Part shown: piece by piece, positions 36,974 through 38,577 of the stretch
Layout: every line of letters starts with the position of its first letter
Position numbering within the stretch: the stretch's first letter is position 1
Source: Rhodospirillales bacterium
GTDB taxonomy: Bacteria > Pseudomonadota > Alphaproteobacteria > CACIAM-22H2
Length of the DNA: 38,577 bases
NCBI GenBank assembly: GCA_016794025.1
Contig: JAEUKX010000052.1
Span: forward strand, 1 to 38,577
Direction: 5' to 3'
Notes under the pieces: generated by a model
What the model saw: only the letters and a program-made list of their open reading frames with translations
Told to the model about the DNA's origin: nothing
The model's database searches: none
Position numbers and translations under genes: made by a program

Positions 36974-37600
36974 TCATTCGTTTCCGCCGACGGCGCGATA
37001 CGCCGCCAGACGCGCGAGATCCTCGCGCAACCGTTCCGCCAGATTTCCCGACGCGAGCGCGGCATGCACCGCGTGTTCGCGCCCGAACGCTTCACCCATC
37101 TCGACTGCCGTCAGGCCTGTCGCCACGGGAATTTCGCCGCCGCCGAGCCGCGCGCGCTCGGCGGGCGAACCGTCGCTTGCCGCCACGAGCAGGCCGCAGC
37201 GGCCGCGCGCGATCGCTTCCTTGACCTTCTCGAAGCCCTGCACGGCCTGCCCTGCACGCCGTGCAAGCGCCAGCGTCTCGACGGCGCGGCGCAGAAGGAG
37301 CTGGCCCACGCGCTCCGGCAGGTCGGCCGCCGCGCGGGCCTGGCCACGCGCGGCCTTCGCGAAGGCGTTCTTCTCGACCGCACGGCGCACGCTGGCCGAA
37401 TCGGCCGCAACCCAAAGGCCGCGCCCCGGCAGCTTGCCCGCGATATCCGGCACCACCGCCGCGTCCGGCCCCAGCACGAAGCGCACGAAGGACGCGCGCG
37501 GGCCAGTGCGGCCGCTGACGATGCAGCGGCGCAGCGGCCCGTCGGTCTCGGGCAGGTCGTCGGCCGGGGTCTCCGGCGCCAGGGCGAGCGCTCCGCTCAA
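36974..37600 (-). CDS. YlxR/DUF448 RNA-binding protein with L7Ae-like C-terminal domain
   Basis: A 208-residue protein. The N-terminal DUF448 part has [21 protein letters not shown] and [24 protein letters not shown], the family's conserved surface. The C-terminal half ([31 protein letters not shown]...) resembles an L7Ae/YlxQ-like RNA-binding domain, a fusion common in alphaproteobacteria. It sits between nusA and infB, as YlxR does generally, and may act in transcription or ribosome assembly. The start is TTG 37600 with GGAG 5 nt upstream (GGAGACAAC TTG); no ATG or GTG fits. It is 16 bp after nusA. Confidence 0.88.
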   Translation of the reverse strand: MSGALALAPETPADDLPETDGPLRRCIVSGRTGPRASFVRFVLGPDAAVVPDIAGKLPGRGLWVAADSASVRRAVEKNAFAKAARGQARAAADLPERVGQLLLRRAVETLALARRAGQAVQGFEKVKEAIARGRCGLLVAASDGSPAERARLGGGEIPVATGLTAVEMGEAFGREHAVHAALASGNLAERLREDLARLAAYRAVGGNE

Positions 37601-37616
37601 GTTGTCTCCGGCTTCC

Positions 37617-38577
37617 TTACTTCTCTTCCGCGAACCAGTGCTCGCGGGCCTTCATGATGATGGCGTTGGCCTGCTCTTCTTCCATGGCGTCCTTGCCGAC
37701 GATCTCGATGAGTTCGTCGCCCGCGAGGTCGCCCAGATCGTCGAGCGTCTTGACGCCCTTCTCGCCGAGCTTGACCAGCATGGCCGGCGTGAGGCCTTCC
37801 ATCCCGGCGACCTCGTCGACGACGCCGAGGCGCTTGCGCTCGGTCTCGAGGCGCACGAGTTCCTTCTCCACGAAAGTTTCCGCGCGGGCCTTGAGCTCGC
37901 TCGCGATGCCTTCGTCGAACCCTTCGATGCCGGCGAGCTCGTCGGCGTCGACCAGCGCCACTTCGTCGACCGACGTGAAGCCTTCCGTGACGAGCAGGCC
38001 CGCAATGACGTCGTCCACGTCGAGCGCGTCGACGAACACCTGCGAACGCTCCTTGAACTCCTGCTGGCGGCGCTCGGATTCCTCGGCCTCGGTCAGGATG
38101 TCGATCGCCCAGCCGGTCAGCATGGAGGCGAGGCGAACGTTCTGGCCGCGCCGGCCGATGGCCAGCGACAGCTGTTCGTCGGGGACGACCACCTCGATGC
38201 GGCGGGCTTCCTCGTCGAGCACGACCTTGGTGACTTCGGCCGGGGCCAGCGCGTTGACGACGAACGTCGCCGGGTCGTTCGACCACGGGATGATGTCGAT
38301 CTTCTCGCCCTGCTGCTCGGCGACCACCGCCTGCACGCGGCTGCCGCGCATGCCCACGCACGCGCCGACCGGGTCGATCGAGCTGTCGTGGCTGACGACG
38401 GCGATCTTGCCGCGGCTGCCCGGATCGCGGGCGACGGCCTTGATCTCGATGATGCCGTCGTAGATTTCCGGCACTTCCTGCGCGAACAGCTTGGCGGTGA
38501 ACTGCGGATGCGTGCGCGAAAGGAAGATCTGCGGACCGCGCGCTTCCTGGCGGACATCGTAGATGTACGCGCGAACG
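37617..38577 (-). CDS. nusA: transcription termination/antitermination protein NusA (5' part cut by window edge)
   Basis: The C-terminal ~319 residues of NusA, which binds RNA polymerase and nascent RNA to control pausing, termination and antitermination. Visible from the cut edge: the end of the S1 domain ([21 protein letters not shown]), KH1 with [29 protein letters not shown] sequence, KH2 with [16 protein letters not shown], then two C-terminal helix-hairpin-helix repeats ([21 protein letters not shown] and [17 protein letters not shown]). The N-terminal RNA-polymerase-binding domain is outside the window. It leads into ylxR and infB. Confidence 0.97.
   Translation of the reverse strand, partial: VRAYIYDVRQEARGPQIFLSRTHPQFTAKLFAQEVPEIYDGIIEIKAVARDPGSRGKIAVVSHDSSIDPVGACVGMRGSRVQAVVAEQQGEKIDIIPWSNDPATFVVNALAPAEVTKVVLDEEARRIEVVVPDEQLSLAIGRRGQNVRLASMLTGWAIDILTEAEESERRQQEFKERSQVFVDALDVDDVIAGLLVTEGFTSVDEVALVDADELAGIEGFDEGIASELKARAETFVEKELVRLETERKRLGVVDEVAGMEGLTPAMLVKLGEKGVKTLDDLGDLAGDELIEIVGKDAMEEEQANAIIMKAREHWFAEEK

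Noticed and set aside
1..38577. CRISPR array, insertion sequence or prophage
   Set aside because: No regularly spaced direct repeats, transposase, integrase or phage structural genes were seen on either strand.

Overview
The window is a gene-dense chromosomal segment, roughly two-thirds G+C by eye, from an alphaproteobacterium. The assignment rests on gene order and content: ffh-rpsP-rimM-trmD-rplS running into leuC/leuD/leuB with asd nearby, dapF-mtaB-ftsY, pyrF-trpF-trpB-trpA-accD-folC, a CckA-type hybrid kinase, nusA-ylxR-infB, a PmtA-like methyltransferase, a DUF2336 protein, and a TTAA-N7-TTAA CtrA-type box. A Rhodospirillales- or Rhizobiales-like lineage fits, but I cannot fix the genus. 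I see no insertion sequence, prophage, CRISPR array or rRNA. This is core chromosome, not an island.

Layout. 1-5.4 kb: a cut polysaccharide deacetylase, tRNA-Arg(CCT), an MFS transporter with a proline iminopeptidase (minus strand), a divergent M48 lipoprotein protease and a convergent CitE-like lyase. 5.5-9.5 kb: pyridoxal kinase and a LysE exporter (plus); asd with a coupled secreted hypothetical protein (minus); a PmtA-like methyltransferase (plus). 9.5-17.0 kb (minus): one long probable unit ffh-rpsP-rimM-trmD-rplS-leuC-RDD-leuD-leuB, joining SRP, ribosome and tRNA maturation genes to leucine synthesis. 17.3-20.3 kb (plus): dapF-mtaB-ftsY with ATGA overlaps, so the SRP GTPase and its receptor lie in divergent units around one 303-bp AT-rich spacer.

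20.3-20.8 kb holds the most unusual locus: a short free-standing unit with a -35-like TTGACA, a structured leader, a strong Shine-Dalgarno, a 16-codon frame coding only Ala and Lys (after Met), and a strong intrinsic terminator. 20.8-24.9 kb: an EamA transporter, a sterol-desaturase-family hydroxylase, a NUDIX hydrolase, and a divergent pair (82-aa unknown protein and DUF2336 protein) around the CtrA-type box. 24.9-31.7 kb: pgk divergent from pyrF-trpF-trpB-trpA-accD-folC, mostly with 4-base start/stop overlaps. 31.8-33.7 kb: a CckA-type PAS-PAS-HisKA-HATPase-REC kinase that lacks the membrane anchor of Caulobacter CckA. 33.7-38.6 kb (minus): nusA (cut)-ylxR-infB, ending in an intrinsic terminator that lies inside the start of a frameshifted histidine-phosphatase gene.

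Most of the window is translation, protein targeting and amino-acid biosynthesis (Leu, Lys/Thr/Met through Asd and DapF, Trp) with pyrimidine, fatty-acid and folate steps. The points to follow are the Lys/Ala micropeptide unit, the apparently soluble CckA with a CtrA-type site nearby, and the terminator/phosphatase overlap. All coordinates come from reading the sequence; no searches were run.
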